64,000 nucleotides of DNA. It comes from DATIUV01 sp049322755 (lineage in GTDB: Bacteria; Pseudomonadota; Gammaproteobacteria; Burkholderiales; UBA6910). The stretch is from NCBI GenBank assembly GCA_049322755.1, contig JBMOQX010000017.1, forward strand, positions 62,001 through 126,000, given 5' to 3'. The position numbers were made by a program, and so were the translations under genes. Each line of letters starts with the position of its first letter. Within the stretch, counting starts at the first letter, position 1. Under the pieces are notes generated by a model. The model searched no databases and was not told the origin of the DNA. It saw nothing but the letters and a program-made list of their open reading frames with translations. This document shows, in pieces, positions 53,998-63,069 of the stretch.

Positions 53998-55422
53998 CTA
54001 TGCCGCCCGCTCGCCGGCGCGCTGGCGCAAACGCGCCGGCACGCCACCGATGGAACCTGCGCCCATGACCAGCACCACGTCGCCGTCGCGGGCCGCCTTC
54101 AGGATCGCCTCGGCCAGGTCGTTCACCTGGTCGACGAAAATCGGCTCGACCCCGCCCTGCACCCGCACCGCCCGCGCCAGCGCCCGGCCGTCGGCCGCCA
54201 CGATGGGCGCCTCGCCCGCCGGGTAGACCTCGGTGAGCAGCAGCCCGTCGGCGCTGCGCAGCACCTTCACGAAATCCTCGAACAGGTCGCGGGTGCGCGA
54301 GTAGCGGTGCGGCTGGAACGCCAGCACCAGCCGCCGTCCGACAAACGCGCCCCGGGCCGCGGCAAGCGTCGCCGCCAGCTCCGCCGGATGGTGGCCGTAA
54401 TCGTCGATTACCGTGCAGCGCCCGCCCGCCGGCAGCGCCACCTCGCCCCAGTTCTGGAACCGCCGTCCGACGCCGCGGAACTCCGCCAGCGCCTTGACGA
54501 TCACGGCGTCCGCCACGCCCACGTCCATCGCCACCGCGATCGCCGCCAGCGCGTTGGCGACGTTGTGCATTCCCGGCAGATTGAGCGTGATCTCCAGCGG
54601 ATGCGCCGGCCATTGGTGCCGCCGCGGGTCGGGCTGACGCAGCACCTTGAAGCGCATGCGTGCACCGTCGGGCCTGATGTCGACCGCGCGCAGATCGACG
54701 CCCTCGGCGAAACCGTAGGTGGTCACCGGCTTGCTGACCCGCGGCATGATGGCGCGCACGTTGGCGTCGTCGGCGCAAAGCACCGCCATGCCGTAGAACG
54801 GCAGGTTGTGCAGGAAGTCGACGAACGCCTGCTTGAGACGCTCGAAGTCGTGGCCGTAGGTCTCCATGTGGTCGGCGTCGATGTTGGTCACCACCGCCAG
54901 CACCGGCTGCAGGTGCAGAAAGGAGGCGTCCGACTCGTCGGCCTCGGCGACGATGAACTCGCCGGCGCCGAGCTTGGCGTGGGCGCCGGCAGCCTCGAGG
55001 CGCCCGCCGATCACGAACGTCGGATCCATGCCGGCCTCGCCCAGCACGCTGGCGATGAGGCTGGTGGTGGTGGTCTTGCCGTGGGTGCCGGCCACCGCGA
55101 TGCCCTGCTTCAACCGCATCAGCTCCGCCAGCATCAGCGCCCGCGGCACCACCGGAATGTGGGCCTCCCGCGCTGCCTTGGTTTCGGGGTTGCCGTTCTT
55201 GATCGCCGAGGACACCACCACCACGTCGGCCGACTCGATGTTGGCCGCGGAGTGGCCGAGCGCGATGCGCGCCCCCAGCGCCGCCAGGCGTTGCGTAGTG
55301 GGGCTGTCGTTGACGTCGGACCCGCTCACCTGGTAACCCAGGTTGAGCAGCACTTCGGCGATGCCGCTCATCCCGGCGCCGCCGATGCCGACGAAATGAA
55401 TGTGCCGGACCTTGTGCCGCAT
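53998..55422 (-). CDS. murC: UDP-N-acetylmuramate--L-alanine ligase MurC
   Basis: Adds L-alanine to UDP-MurNAc. The 474-residue Mur ligase begins MRHKVRHIHFVGIGGAGMSG, with ATP loop VAGTHGKTTTTSLI, VAEADESDASFLHL and the C-terminal VLVMGAGSIGGVP. The ATG at 55422 overlaps the murG stop as TGATG; an ATG seven codons further up is less family-like. Confidence 0.97.
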   Translation of the reverse strand: MRHKVRHIHFVGIGGAGMSGIAEVLLNLGYQVSGSDVNDSPTTQRLAALGARIALGHSAANIESADVVVVSSAIKNGNPETKAAREAHIPVVPRALMLAELMRLKQGIAVAGTHGKTTTTSLIASVLGEAGMDPTFVIGGRLEAAGAHAKLGAGEFIVAEADESDASFLHLQPVLAVVTNIDADHMETYGHDFERLKQAFVDFLHNLPFYGMAVLCADDANVRAIMPRVSKPVTTYGFAEGVDLRAVDIRPDGARMRFKVLRQPDPRRHQWPAHPLEITLNLPGMHNVANALAAIAVAMDVGVADAVIVKALAEFRGVGRRFQNWGEVALPAGGRCTVIDDYGHHPAELAATLAAARGAFVGRRLVLAFQPHRYSRTRDLFEDFVKVLRSADGLLLTEVYPAGEAPIVAADGRALARAVRVQGGVEPIFVDQVNDLAEAILKAARDGDVVLVMGAGSIGGVPARLRQRAGERAA

Positions 55423-56522
55423 CAGCCGGCTGCCTCCATGCACGCTTCCGCCACCCGCCGCGCCGCGTCCGGCTGAGCCCGCGTCCGCGCCCGGGCCGCC
55501 ATTTCCGCCAGACGCGCACGGTCGAAGCCGCGAATCAGCTCCGCCGCGCGCTCCGGCGTAAACTCGGACTGTGGCACCAGCGCCGCAGCACCCGCATCGG
55601 CGAGGAAGCGGGCATTCGCGCTCTGGTGGTCATCCACCGCGTGGGGGTAAGGCACCAGCACGCTGGCGACGCCCGCCGCGGCCAACTCGCCGACGGTCAG
55701 CGCGCCGGCGCGGCAGATCACCAGGTCGGAAGCAGCGTACGCCGCCGCCATGTCGTCGATGAATGCGCGCACGTCGGCATCCACGCCCCCCTCGCGGTAG
55801 GCGGCGTCGACCCGCTCGGCGTCGCCCGCGCCGGTCTGGTGCATCACTCGCGGCCGCTCGCCGGGGACCATGCCCGCCAGGGCCCGGGGCAGAACGTCAT
55901 TGAGCGCGCGTGCCCCGCGACTGCCTCCCACCACCAGCAGCGAAATCGGCCCGCTGCGCGCGGCGTAACGCTCCGCCGGCGGCGGCAGCAGCGCAATGGC
56001 ATCGCGCACTGGATTGCCGGTCCACTCCGGCGTCCGCGCCGGCCTGAGCCAGGACGCGGCGCCGGCGCCGGGCGCGAAGGCTTGCGGAAAGCCAACCAGC
56101 ACGCGATCCGCCACCGCCGCCAGCACGCGGTTGGCGAGGCCGGCGATGGCGTTCTGCTCGTGGACCACCAGCGGGCGGCCGAGCAGGGACGCCATCAATC
56201 CACCGGGAAACGTCACGAAGCCGCCCATGCCCAGCACCACGTCGGGGCGCTGGCGGAACAGCGCCGCCGCGCTTTCCACGCAGGCCACCACCAGCTTGAG
56301 GGGCAGCAGCGCCCAGCCCAGCGGGCCGCCACCGCGCACCCCGGAGAAGCGCACGCGCTCCAACGGATAGCCACGCTTCGGCACCAGCTCGCCTTCCATG
56401 CCGCCGCGCGAGCCCAGCCAGACCACATTCCAGCCGCGCTGCCTGAGCTCATCGGCCACCGCCAGGCCAGGAAAAATATGCCCGCCAGTGCCGCCGGCCA
56501 TGATCATCGCGGTGCGGCTCAC
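55422..56522 (-). CDS. murG: UDP-GlcNAc--MurNAc-(pentapeptide) pyrophosphoryl-undecaprenol GlcNAc transferase MurG
   Basis: Makes lipid II from lipid I on the inner membrane. The 366-residue GT-B enzyme starts (GTG) MSRTAMIMAGGTGGHIFPGL and shows GSRGGMEGELVPKRGYPLE, HEQNAIAGLANRVLA, LVVGGSRGARALNDVLP and CRAGALTVGELAAAGVASVL. It overlaps ftsW at the start (GTGA) and murC at the end (TGATG). Confidence 0.97.
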   Translation of the reverse strand: MSRTAMIMAGGTGGHIFPGLAVADELRQRGWNVVWLGSRGGMEGELVPKRGYPLERVRFSGVRGGGPLGWALLPLKLVVACVESAAALFRQRPDVVLGMGGFVTFPGGLMASLLGRPLVVHEQNAIAGLANRVLAAVADRVLVGFPQAFAPGAGAASWLRPARTPEWTGNPVRDAIALLPPPAERYAARSGPISLLVVGGSRGARALNDVLPRALAGMVPGERPRVMHQTGAGDAERVDAAYREGGVDADVRAFIDDMAAAYAASDLVICRAGALTVGELAAAGVASVLVPYPHAVDDHQSANARFLADAGAAALVPQSEFTPERAAELIRGFDRARLAEMAARARTRAQPDAARRVAEACMEAAG

Positions 56523-57685
56523 GACGTCGCCCTCCCGCCCGTCGGGCGCCGGTTCTCCCAGTCGATGCGCAGCACGATGCCGAGCGCGGCGCCCATGGCG
56601 ATCAGGCTGCTACCGCCGTAGCTCATCAGCGGCAGCGTCAGCCCCTTGGTGGGCAGCACGCCCATGTTGACGCCGACGTTGATCAGCGCCTGCAGCGCGA
56701 TCCACACGCCGACGCCCTGAGCCACCAGCGCGGGAAAGGTCTGGCCGTTGAGCGCCGCGCGCCGCGCCACCGCGAACGACCGCAGGGTGAGCCAGGCAAA
56801 CAGCCCGATGACCGCGGTCACCCCGACAAAGCCCAGTTCCTCGGCCACCACCGCGAGCAGGAAATCGGTGTGCGCCTCGGGCAGATAGAACAGCTTCTCG
56901 ATGCTGGCGCCGAGGCCGACGCCGAACCACTCGCCGCGGCCGAAGGCGATCAGCGCGTGGGAGAGCTGGTAGCCCTTGCCGTAAGGGTCCGCCCACGGGT
57001 CCATGAAGCCCAGCACCCGCTGCATACGATAGGGCGAGCTCCAGATCAGCAGCACGAAGCCCGCCACCAGCAGCGCGATCAATCCCGCGAACAGCCGCCA
57101 GTTCATGCCGCCGAGGAACAGGATCGCCATCGCCACGCCGGTGATCACCGCGAACGCGCCGAAGTCCGGCTCCGCCAGCAGCAGGGCGCCCACCAGCAGC
57201 ATCACGGCCAGCATCGGCAGGAACCCGCGCCGCAGGCTGTCCATGTAGGCCGCCTTGCGCATGGTGTAGTCGGCCGCGAAGAGCACCACCGCCAGCTTCA
57301 TGAACTCCGACGGCTGCACGCTGACGCCGGGGAGCGCGAGCCAGCGGCGGCTGCCGTTCACTTCGCGCCCGATGCCCGGCACCAGCACCAGGGCGAGCAG
57401 CACCACGCCAGCCAGGAACAGATACGGCGCCGCGCGCTGCCATGCCGCCGCCGGCACCTGGAACGCCAGCGCACCTGCCAGGCAGGCCAGCACCAGGTAA
57501 AGGCCGTGGCGCATCAGGTAATAGGCCGGTTGATAGCCGGTGGTGCGGGACGCCTCCGCGGTGGCGATCGAGGCGGAATAGACCATCACCAGGCCCAGCG
57601 CCGTCAGCAGCAGCGCGCTCCACAGCAGCCCGCGGTCGTGGCTCGCCGGTGTCGGGGCGCCCCGGAGATCCGCGTACAGCTTCAT
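56519..57685 (-). CDS. ftsW: Peptidoglycan glycosyltransferase FtsW
   Basis: The SEDS-family septal glycan polymerase. The 388-residue protein has about ten membrane helices and the family motifs GREVNGSRRWLALPGVSVQPSEF-type stretch (Arg-Trp loop), HTDFLLAVVAEELGFVG and MSYGGSSL near the end. The start MKLYADLRGAP overlaps the murD stop by four bases (ATGA); the longer frame lies within murD. Confidence 0.96.
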   Translation of the reverse strand: MKLYADLRGAPTPASHDRGLLWSALLLTALGLVMVYSASIATAEASRTTGYQPAYYLMRHGLYLVLACLAGALAFQVPAAAWQRAAPYLFLAGVVLLALVLVPGIGREVNGSRRWLALPGVSVQPSEFMKLAVVLFAADYTMRKAAYMDSLRRGFLPMLAVMLLVGALLLAEPDFGAFAVITGVAMAILFLGGMNWRLFAGLIALLVAGFVLLIWSSPYRMQRVLGFMDPWADPYGKGYQLSHALIAFGRGEWFGVGLGASIEKLFYLPEAHTDFLLAVVAEELGFVGVTAVIGLFAWLTLRSFAVARRAALNGQTFPALVAQGVGVWIALQALINVGVNMGVLPTKGLTLPLMSYGGSSLIAMGAALGIVLRIDWENRRPTGGRATS

Positions 57686-59046
57686 CGCTCGGCCTCCAGG
57701 CGGGCCACCGCTTCCACGAACATCTCGCCGCGGTGCTCGTAATTGCGAAACATGTCGAAGCTGGCGCAGGCGGGCGAGAGCAGGACCGCATCGCCCGGGC
57801 GTGCGGCCTCGAAGGCGGTGCGCACCGCCTCGTCCATGCTCTCCACCAGATGCATCGGCACCCCGCAGCCGCGAATCGCGTCGGCGATCAGACGCCGGTC
57901 GCGCCCCAGCAGGACCGCGGCCCGCACGCGCTCGCACACCGGCGCCGCCAGCGGCGCGAAGTCCTGCCCCTTGCCGTCGCCGCCGGCGATCAGCACCACC
58001 GGGCGGTCCATGCCGGCCAGCGCCGCCACAGTGGCGCCGACGTTGGTGCCCTTGGAATCGTTGTAAAACGTGGCGCCGCCGATCTCGGCGACGCGCTGCA
58101 TCCGGTGGGGCAGACCCGGGAATCCGCGCGCGGCCGCCGCCGCAGATGCATCGTCCACCCCGATCGCCGCAGCGAGACCCCAGGCCGCCAGCGCATTGGC
58201 CGCATTGTGGGCGCCGGCCAGCGGCAGTTCCCGGGCGGGCATCAGGCGTTCGCCCCCGCGCACCAGCCAGACCCCATCCGCCTGCGCCAGCCCGTAGTCG
58301 GCGGCGTGCGGAGGAACGCCCAGGCCAAAGGTGATCACGCGACGGCCCGGGCGTGCCATCGCCCGGCTGCAGGCATCGTCCCGGTTCAGCACCTGGACAC
58401 CGTCACCGGCGAAGATGCGCGCCTTGGCCTCGGCGTACGCGTGCATGTCGCGGTAGCGGTCCAGGTGGTCCTCGCTCAGGTTCAGCATCGTGGCCGCGTC
58501 CGGCTCGAGGTTCTCCGTGCTCTCCAGCTGGAAGCTGGACAACTCGAGGACGTAGACATCCGGCGCGCGCTCCTCAGCGTCCAGGGCGTCCAGCACCGGC
58601 AGGCCGATGTTGCCCGCCACCGTCGTGGCGAGCCCGGCCTCGCGGCACATCGCCCCCGCCAGCGCGGTGACCGTGCTCTTGCCGTTGGAACCGGTGACCG
58701 CCAGCACCTTCGCGGTCGATCCCCGCTGGGCCAGCGCCTGGGCGAACAGTTCCACGTCGCCGACGAGCGGAACTCCACGCGCCTGCGCCGCGCGCACTGC
58801 GGGCTCGGACCGTGGCACGCCGGGGCTGATCACCATCAGATCGATCTCCCGGAAAGCGTCGGCGGCGAACCCGCCGCCGCGAACGTCCGCGCCTGGCACT
58901 TCTGCCGCGATGCGTGCGGCCATGGGCGGCGCAGGTTTCGAGTCAACGACCCGCACGCGCGCGCCTCGGCGCGACAGCCAGCGTGCCGCCGACAGCCCCG
59001 TGAGCCCGGCTCCCAGCACCAAAACCCTGCGTCCGCTCCAGTCCAT
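57682..59046 (-). CDS. murD: UDP-N-acetylmuramoyl-L-alanine--D-glutamate ligase MurD
   Basis: Adds D-glutamate to UDP-MurNAc-L-Ala. The 454-residue protein starts MDWSGRRVLVLGAGLTGLSA, with ATP loop AVTGSNGKSTVTAL, VLELSSFQLE, NLSEDHLDRY and LLSPACASFDMFRNYEHRG. It lies 16 bases after mraY and overlaps ftsW. Confidence 0.97.
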   Translation of the reverse strand: MDWSGRRVLVLGAGLTGLSAARWLSRRGARVRVVDSKPAPPMAARIAAEVPGADVRGGGFAADAFREIDLMVISPGVPRSEPAVRAAQARGVPLVGDVELFAQALAQRGSTAKVLAVTGSNGKSTVTALAGAMCREAGLATTVAGNIGLPVLDALDAEERAPDVYVLELSSFQLESTENLEPDAATMLNLSEDHLDRYRDMHAYAEAKARIFAGDGVQVLNRDDACSRAMARPGRRVITFGLGVPPHAADYGLAQADGVWLVRGGERLMPARELPLAGAHNAANALAAWGLAAAIGVDDASAAAAARGFPGLPHRMQRVAEIGGATFYNDSKGTNVGATVAALAGMDRPVVLIAGGDGKGQDFAPLAAPVCERVRAAVLLGRDRRLIADAIRGCGVPMHLVESMDEAVRTAFEAARPGDAVLLSPACASFDMFRNYEHRGEMFVEAVARLEAER

Positions 59047-59062
59047 TCCACGCGCCGGCCTC

Positions 59063-60148
59063 TCACCGCAGCTTCAGCGTCGACAACCCGAACAGCACCA
59101 GCATCATCGTGATGATCCAGAACCGCACGACGACCTGGTTCTCCTTCCAGCCCTTGAGCTCATAGTGGTGGTGCAGCGGCGCCATGCGGAAGATGCGTTT
59201 TCCCGTGAGCTTGAACGAGGCCACCTGCAGCATCACTGACACCGTTTCCACCACGAACACGCCGCCCATGATGAACAGCACGATCTCCTGCCGCACCACC
59301 ACGGCGATCACGCCGAGCGCGGCGCCCAGTGAAAGCGCGCCGACGTCGCCCATGAACACTTCCGCCGGGTAGGCGTTGAACCACAGGAACGCGAGGCCCG
59401 CCCCCGCCAGGGCGCCGCAGAACACCGCCAGTTCCCCGGCGCCCGGTATGTAGGGGATGCCGAGATACTTGGAGAACACCGCGTGGCCGGTGACGTAGGC
59501 GAAGATCGCCAGCGCCCCGCCGATCATCACCGTCGGCATGATGGCGAGCCCGTCCAGTCCGTCGGTGAGGTTGACCGCGTTGCTGGTGCCGACGATCACG
59601 AAATAGGTGAGAACGACGAAGCCGACGGCGCCGAGCGGGATCGCCACCAGCTTGAAGAACGGCACGATCAGTTCGGTCTCCTGCGGCAACGTGGCGTTCG
59701 CGGCAAGATGCACCGCCACCACCAGCGCGATCACCGACTGCCAGAAGAACTTGGCGCGCGCCGACAACCCCTTGGGATTGCGGTGCACCACCTTGCGGTA
59801 GTCGTCGATCCAGCCGACGATGCCGAAGCCCAGCGTGGTGAACAGCACCACCCACACGTAGCGGTTGCTCAGGTCGGCCCACAGCAGCGTGGTCACCGCG
59901 ATCGACACCAGGATGAGGGCGCCGCCCATGGTGGGCGTCCCGGCCTTGGTGAGGTGGGTCTGGGGACCGTCGTCACGCACCGCCTGGCCGATCTTGTACG
60001 CGGTGAGCTTGCGGATCATGGCAGGCCCGACAAAAAACGAGATCGCCAGCGCGGTCAGGGCCGCCAGCACCGTGCGCAGCGTGATGTAGCCGAAGACGTT
60101 GAACGCCCGCACCTCCTGCGACAGCCATAGGGCCAGTTCCAGCAACAT
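59063..60148 (-). CDS. mraY: Phospho-N-acetylmuramoyl-pentapeptide transferase MraY
   Basis: Transfers phospho-MurNAc-pentapeptide to undecaprenyl phosphate, giving lipid I. The 361-residue membrane protein has about ten helices, KAGTPTMGGALIL near residue 68, NAVNLTDGLDGLA (catalytic aspartates) and the cytoplasmic MAPLHHHYELKGWKE motif. It lies three bases after murF. Confidence 0.97.
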   Translation of the reverse strand: MLLELALWLSQEVRAFNVFGYITLRTVLAALTALAISFFVGPAMIRKLTAYKIGQAVRDDGPQTHLTKAGTPTMGGALILVSIAVTTLLWADLSNRYVWVVLFTTLGFGIVGWIDDYRKVVHRNPKGLSARAKFFWQSVIALVVAVHLAANATLPQETELIVPFFKLVAIPLGAVGFVVLTYFVIVGTSNAVNLTDGLDGLAIMPTVMIGGALAIFAYVTGHAVFSKYLGIPYIPGAGELAVFCGALAGAGLAFLWFNAYPAEVFMGDVGALSLGAALGVIAVVVRQEIVLFIMGGVFVVETVSVMLQVASFKLTGKRIFRMAPLHHHYELKGWKENQVVVRFWIITMMLVLFGLSTLKLR

Positions 60149-60151
60149 TCC

Positions 60152-61534
60152 CTAGCCTCCCGCGGCCGCGCGCACGGCTTCAGCCGCCAGCGGGCGCACC
60201 ACGCGCTCCATGCGCATGAAGCGCGAGCCCTTGACCAGCACCGTGACGCCCGGCGCGAGTTCGTTCTCCACGTCCGCCAGCAGTTCCTCGATGCGCTCGT
60301 ACCAGCGCGCGCCGCCGCCGAACGCTTCCGCGGCCTGGCGCGAATGCTCGCCCAGCGCGTAGAGCCGCTCGATTCCCAACTCCCGTGCCGTCTCGCCCAC
60401 GCCGCGGTGCAGCGCCGGCGCGTCGGGTCCCAGTTCGCCCATGTCGCCCATGACGAAGATGCGCCGCCCCGGCCGCTGCGCCAGCACCGCCAGCGCGGCG
60501 CGCATCGACTGCGGATTCGCGTTGTAGGTGTCGTCGATCAGCTGCGCGCCGTTGAGCCCCGGCACCAGCGCCAGCCGGCCGGCGACACCGCGAAACTGGG
60601 TCAGGCCGCGGCCGATCGCCTCCGGTGCGATGCCCAGCGCCGCCGCGGCGGCCGCCGCCGCGAGCGCGTTGCGCACGTTGTGGAGCCCCGGGACCGCAAG
60701 CCGCGCGCGGCACCCGCCCTGGGGCAGCCGCAGGGAAAGCTCGCTCCCGTCGGTCAGCGTCACGACGTCTGCGGACACCGCCGCCGGCTGCTCCAGACCG
60801 AAGTCGATGACGCGGTGCTCGGCGACGCGCTCGCGCCACAGGCTGATGTGGGGATCGTCGGCGTTGAGCACGGCGACGCCGTCGGCGCGCAGCCCTTCGA
60901 AGACCTCGCCCTTGGCGCGCGCCACCGCCTCCACCGAACCGAGGAACTCGACGTGCGCCTGGCCGGCGTTGGTGACCAGGGCCACGGTGGGCCGGGCCAG
61001 GTTCGTCAGGTAAGCGATCTCGCCGGCGTGATTCATGCCCATCTCGATCACCGCGAAGCGATGGTGGCCGCGCAGGCGCAGCAGCATCAGCGGCACGCCG
61101 ATGTCGTTGTTGAGGTTGCCCTGGGTCGCCAGCACGGTCTCGGGGTTGCCGCTGGCTTCGCGCAGGATGGAGGCCAGCATCTCCTTCACCGTGGTCTTGC
61201 CGTTGCTGCCGGTGAGCGCCACCAACGGAATGGAAAACCGCGCGCGCCACGCCGCGGCCAGCCGGCCCAGCGCCAGGCGCGCGTCGCCGGCCGCCACCAG
61301 CGGCAGCGGCGCCTCCGGATGCGCGGCCGCCCAGCCGGCGTCCACCAGCGCTGCCGCGGCGCCCGCGCCAGCCGCCGCCGCGAGGAAGTCGTGCCCGTCG
61401 AAGCGCTCGCCCCGCAGCGCGACGAACAGGTCGCCCTGGCGCAACGAGCGCGAATCGGTGCCGACCGCGTTGAACACCACGTTGGCGCCCCGCACTTCGC
61501 CGCCCACCGCCCGCGCCGCTTCCGCCAGATCCAT
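60152..61534 (-). CDS. murF: UDP-N-acetylmuramoyl-tripeptide--D-alanyl-D-alanine ligase MurF
   Basis: Adds the D-Ala-D-Ala made by DdlB. The 460-residue protein starts MDLAEAARAVGGEVRGAN and has ALTGSNGKTTVKEML, EMGMNHAGEIAYLT, NADDPH and IDDTYNANPQSMRAAL. The frame is open far upstream inside murE, producing a misleading 904-codon frame; the ATG at 61534, overlapping the murE stop, is the real start. Confidence 0.97.
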   Translation of the reverse strand: MDLAEAARAVGGEVRGANVVFNAVGTDSRSLRQGDLFVALRGERFDGHDFLAAAAGAGAAAALVDAGWAAAHPEAPLPLVAAGDARLALGRLAAAWRARFSIPLVALTGSNGKTTVKEMLASILREASGNPETVLATQGNLNNDIGVPLMLLRLRGHHRFAVIEMGMNHAGEIAYLTNLARPTVALVTNAGQAHVEFLGSVEAVARAKGEVFEGLRADGVAVLNADDPHISLWRERVAEHRVIDFGLEQPAAVSADVVTLTDGSELSLRLPQGGCRARLAVPGLHNVRNALAAAAAAAALGIAPEAIGRGLTQFRGVAGRLALVPGLNGAQLIDDTYNANPQSMRAALAVLAQRPGRRIFVMGDMGELGPDAPALHRGVGETARELGIERLYALGEHSRQAAEAFGGGARWYERIEELLADVENELAPGVTVLVKGSRFMRMERVVRPLAAEAVRAAAGG

Positions 61535-63069
61535 CACGCCTCGGTCCCCTGGAGCCGGCCGTCGAGCACGCGCTGGGCGACGTCGGCGTCGCTGAACGGC
61601 AGGCGCCGGCCGGCGATCTCCTGGTAGTGCTCGTGCCCCTTGCCGGCGATCAGCACCACGTCGCCGGCGCGCGCGCCGCGGATCGCCTCGAAGATCGCGG
61701 ACGCGCGATCCTCCACGATCCGGTAGTTGGCTCCCGCGCCGCTCACGATCTCGTCGATGATGGCGCGCGGGTCCTCGCTCCGCGGGTTGTCGCTCGTCAC
61801 CACCACTTTGTCCGCCAGCCGCGTGGCCACCGCACCCATGAGCGGGCGCTTGCCGCGGTCGCGCTCGCCGCCGCAGCCGAACACGCAGATCAGGCGCGCG
61901 CCCTCGCGCCGCTCGCCGGCGATGACGTCGCGCAGCGCCCCGAGCACTTTCTCCAGCGCATCGGGCGTGTGGGCATAGTCGATCACCACCAGCGGGCCGT
62001 TCGGCGCGGTGAGCCGCTCCATCCGCCCGGGCACCGGCGCGATGCGTCCGAGCGCGGTGGCGGCGTCGTCCAGCGTGACGCCGCTGGCCAGCAGGGTCGC
62101 GATCACAGCCAGCAGGTTCGCGGCGTTGAACCGTCCGATCATCGGGCTCCGCAGGCGCACGCGCGCTCCGTCGGCGCGCACCGTCATGCGGATGCCGCTC
62201 TCGTCGAGGCGCAGCCGCTCCCCCTTGACCAGCGGCATCCGCAAACCCAGCGCGCGGCGGCGGGCGTTCGGTCCCAGCCCGTAGCCGAGCAGCGCGACGC
62301 TTGATCCTCGCAGCTCGCGCGCCACCGCCAGTCCGAACGGCTCGTCCAGGTTCACCACCGCGTGCTTGAGCCCCGGCCAGGCGAACAGCCGCGCCTTGGC
62401 GCGCGCGTAAGCGTCCATCGTGCCGTGGTAATCGAGATGATCGCGCGACAGATTGGTGAGCACGGCGACGTCGAAAAAGACGCCGTTGACCCGCTCCTGC
62501 GCCAAGGCATGGGACGACACCTCCATCGCCACCGCTTGCGCCCCGTCGCGCCCCAGCGCCACGAACAGGTCCTGCAATGCCACGGGGTCCGGCGTGGTGG
62601 CGCCGAACGCCTGCAGCGCGCCGGGAAAGCCGGCGCCCAGCGTGCCGACGACGCCGGCCTTGCGCCCGCGCACGCCAAACGACTGCGCCAGCCACTGCGA
62701 GCACGACGTCTTGCCGTTGGTGCCGGTGACGCCCACCATCCACAGCCGGCTCGACGGATGACCGGCCAGATGGCTCGCCAGCCAGCCGGCACGCGAGCGC
62801 AAACCCGCCACGCCGCGGTTGGGCACGCGCCACTGCGGGTCCCAGCGGAAATCGCGCGCCTCCCACAGCACCGAGCCGGCGCCGTTGGCGATCGCCTGGC
62901 CGATGTAGCGGCGACCGTCCTGGGCCTCGCCCGGATACGCAAGGAACGTGTCGCCCGGGCGCACACGCCGGCTGTCGATGGCGATGCGCCGCACCGGGAA
63001 GTCCAGTTCGCCCAGGAACGAAACGGCCTGCTCGGCCGCGGCGAGGGCATCGGGGACGGCGCCGCTCAC
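61534..63069 (-). CDS. murE: UDP-N-acetylmuramoyl-tripeptide synthetase MurE
   Basis: Adds the third stem amino acid. The 511-residue protein has VTGTNGKTSCSQWLA, TTPDPVALQ, EVSSHALAQERV and the DNPRSEDP motif typical of enzymes adding meso-diaminopimelate. The GTG at 63069 overlaps the ftsI stop (GTGA). A longer upstream frame lies inside ftsI. Confidence 0.96.
   Translation of the reverse strand: MSGAVPDALAAAEQAVSFLGELDFPVRRIAIDSRRVRPGDTFLAYPGEAQDGRRYIGQAIANGAGSVLWEARDFRWDPQWRVPNRGVAGLRSRAGWLASHLAGHPSSRLWMVGVTGTNGKTSCSQWLAQSFGVRGRKAGVVGTLGAGFPGALQAFGATTPDPVALQDLFVALGRDGAQAVAMEVSSHALAQERVNGVFFDVAVLTNLSRDHLDYHGTMDAYARAKARLFAWPGLKHAVVNLDEPFGLAVARELRGSSVALLGYGLGPNARRRALGLRMPLVKGERLRLDESGIRMTVRADGARVRLRSPMIGRFNAANLLAVIATLLASGVTLDDAATALGRIAPVPGRMERLTAPNGPLVVIDYAHTPDALEKVLGALRDVIAGERREGARLICVFGCGGERDRGKRPLMGAVATRLADKVVVTSDNPRSEDPRAIIDEIVSGAGANYRIVEDRASAIFEAIRGARAGDVVLIAGKGHEHYQEIAGRRLPFSDADVAQRVLDGRLQGTEA

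Noticed and set aside
52732..55476. A 914-codon open frame on the plus strand
   Set aside because: It is antisense to ddlB, murB and murC and has no domain features.
60152..62866. A 904-codon frame suggesting a MurE-MurF fusion
   Set aside because: Only the part from 61534 encodes MurF; upstream the frame runs out of phase through murE, which has its own frame and stop at 61534.
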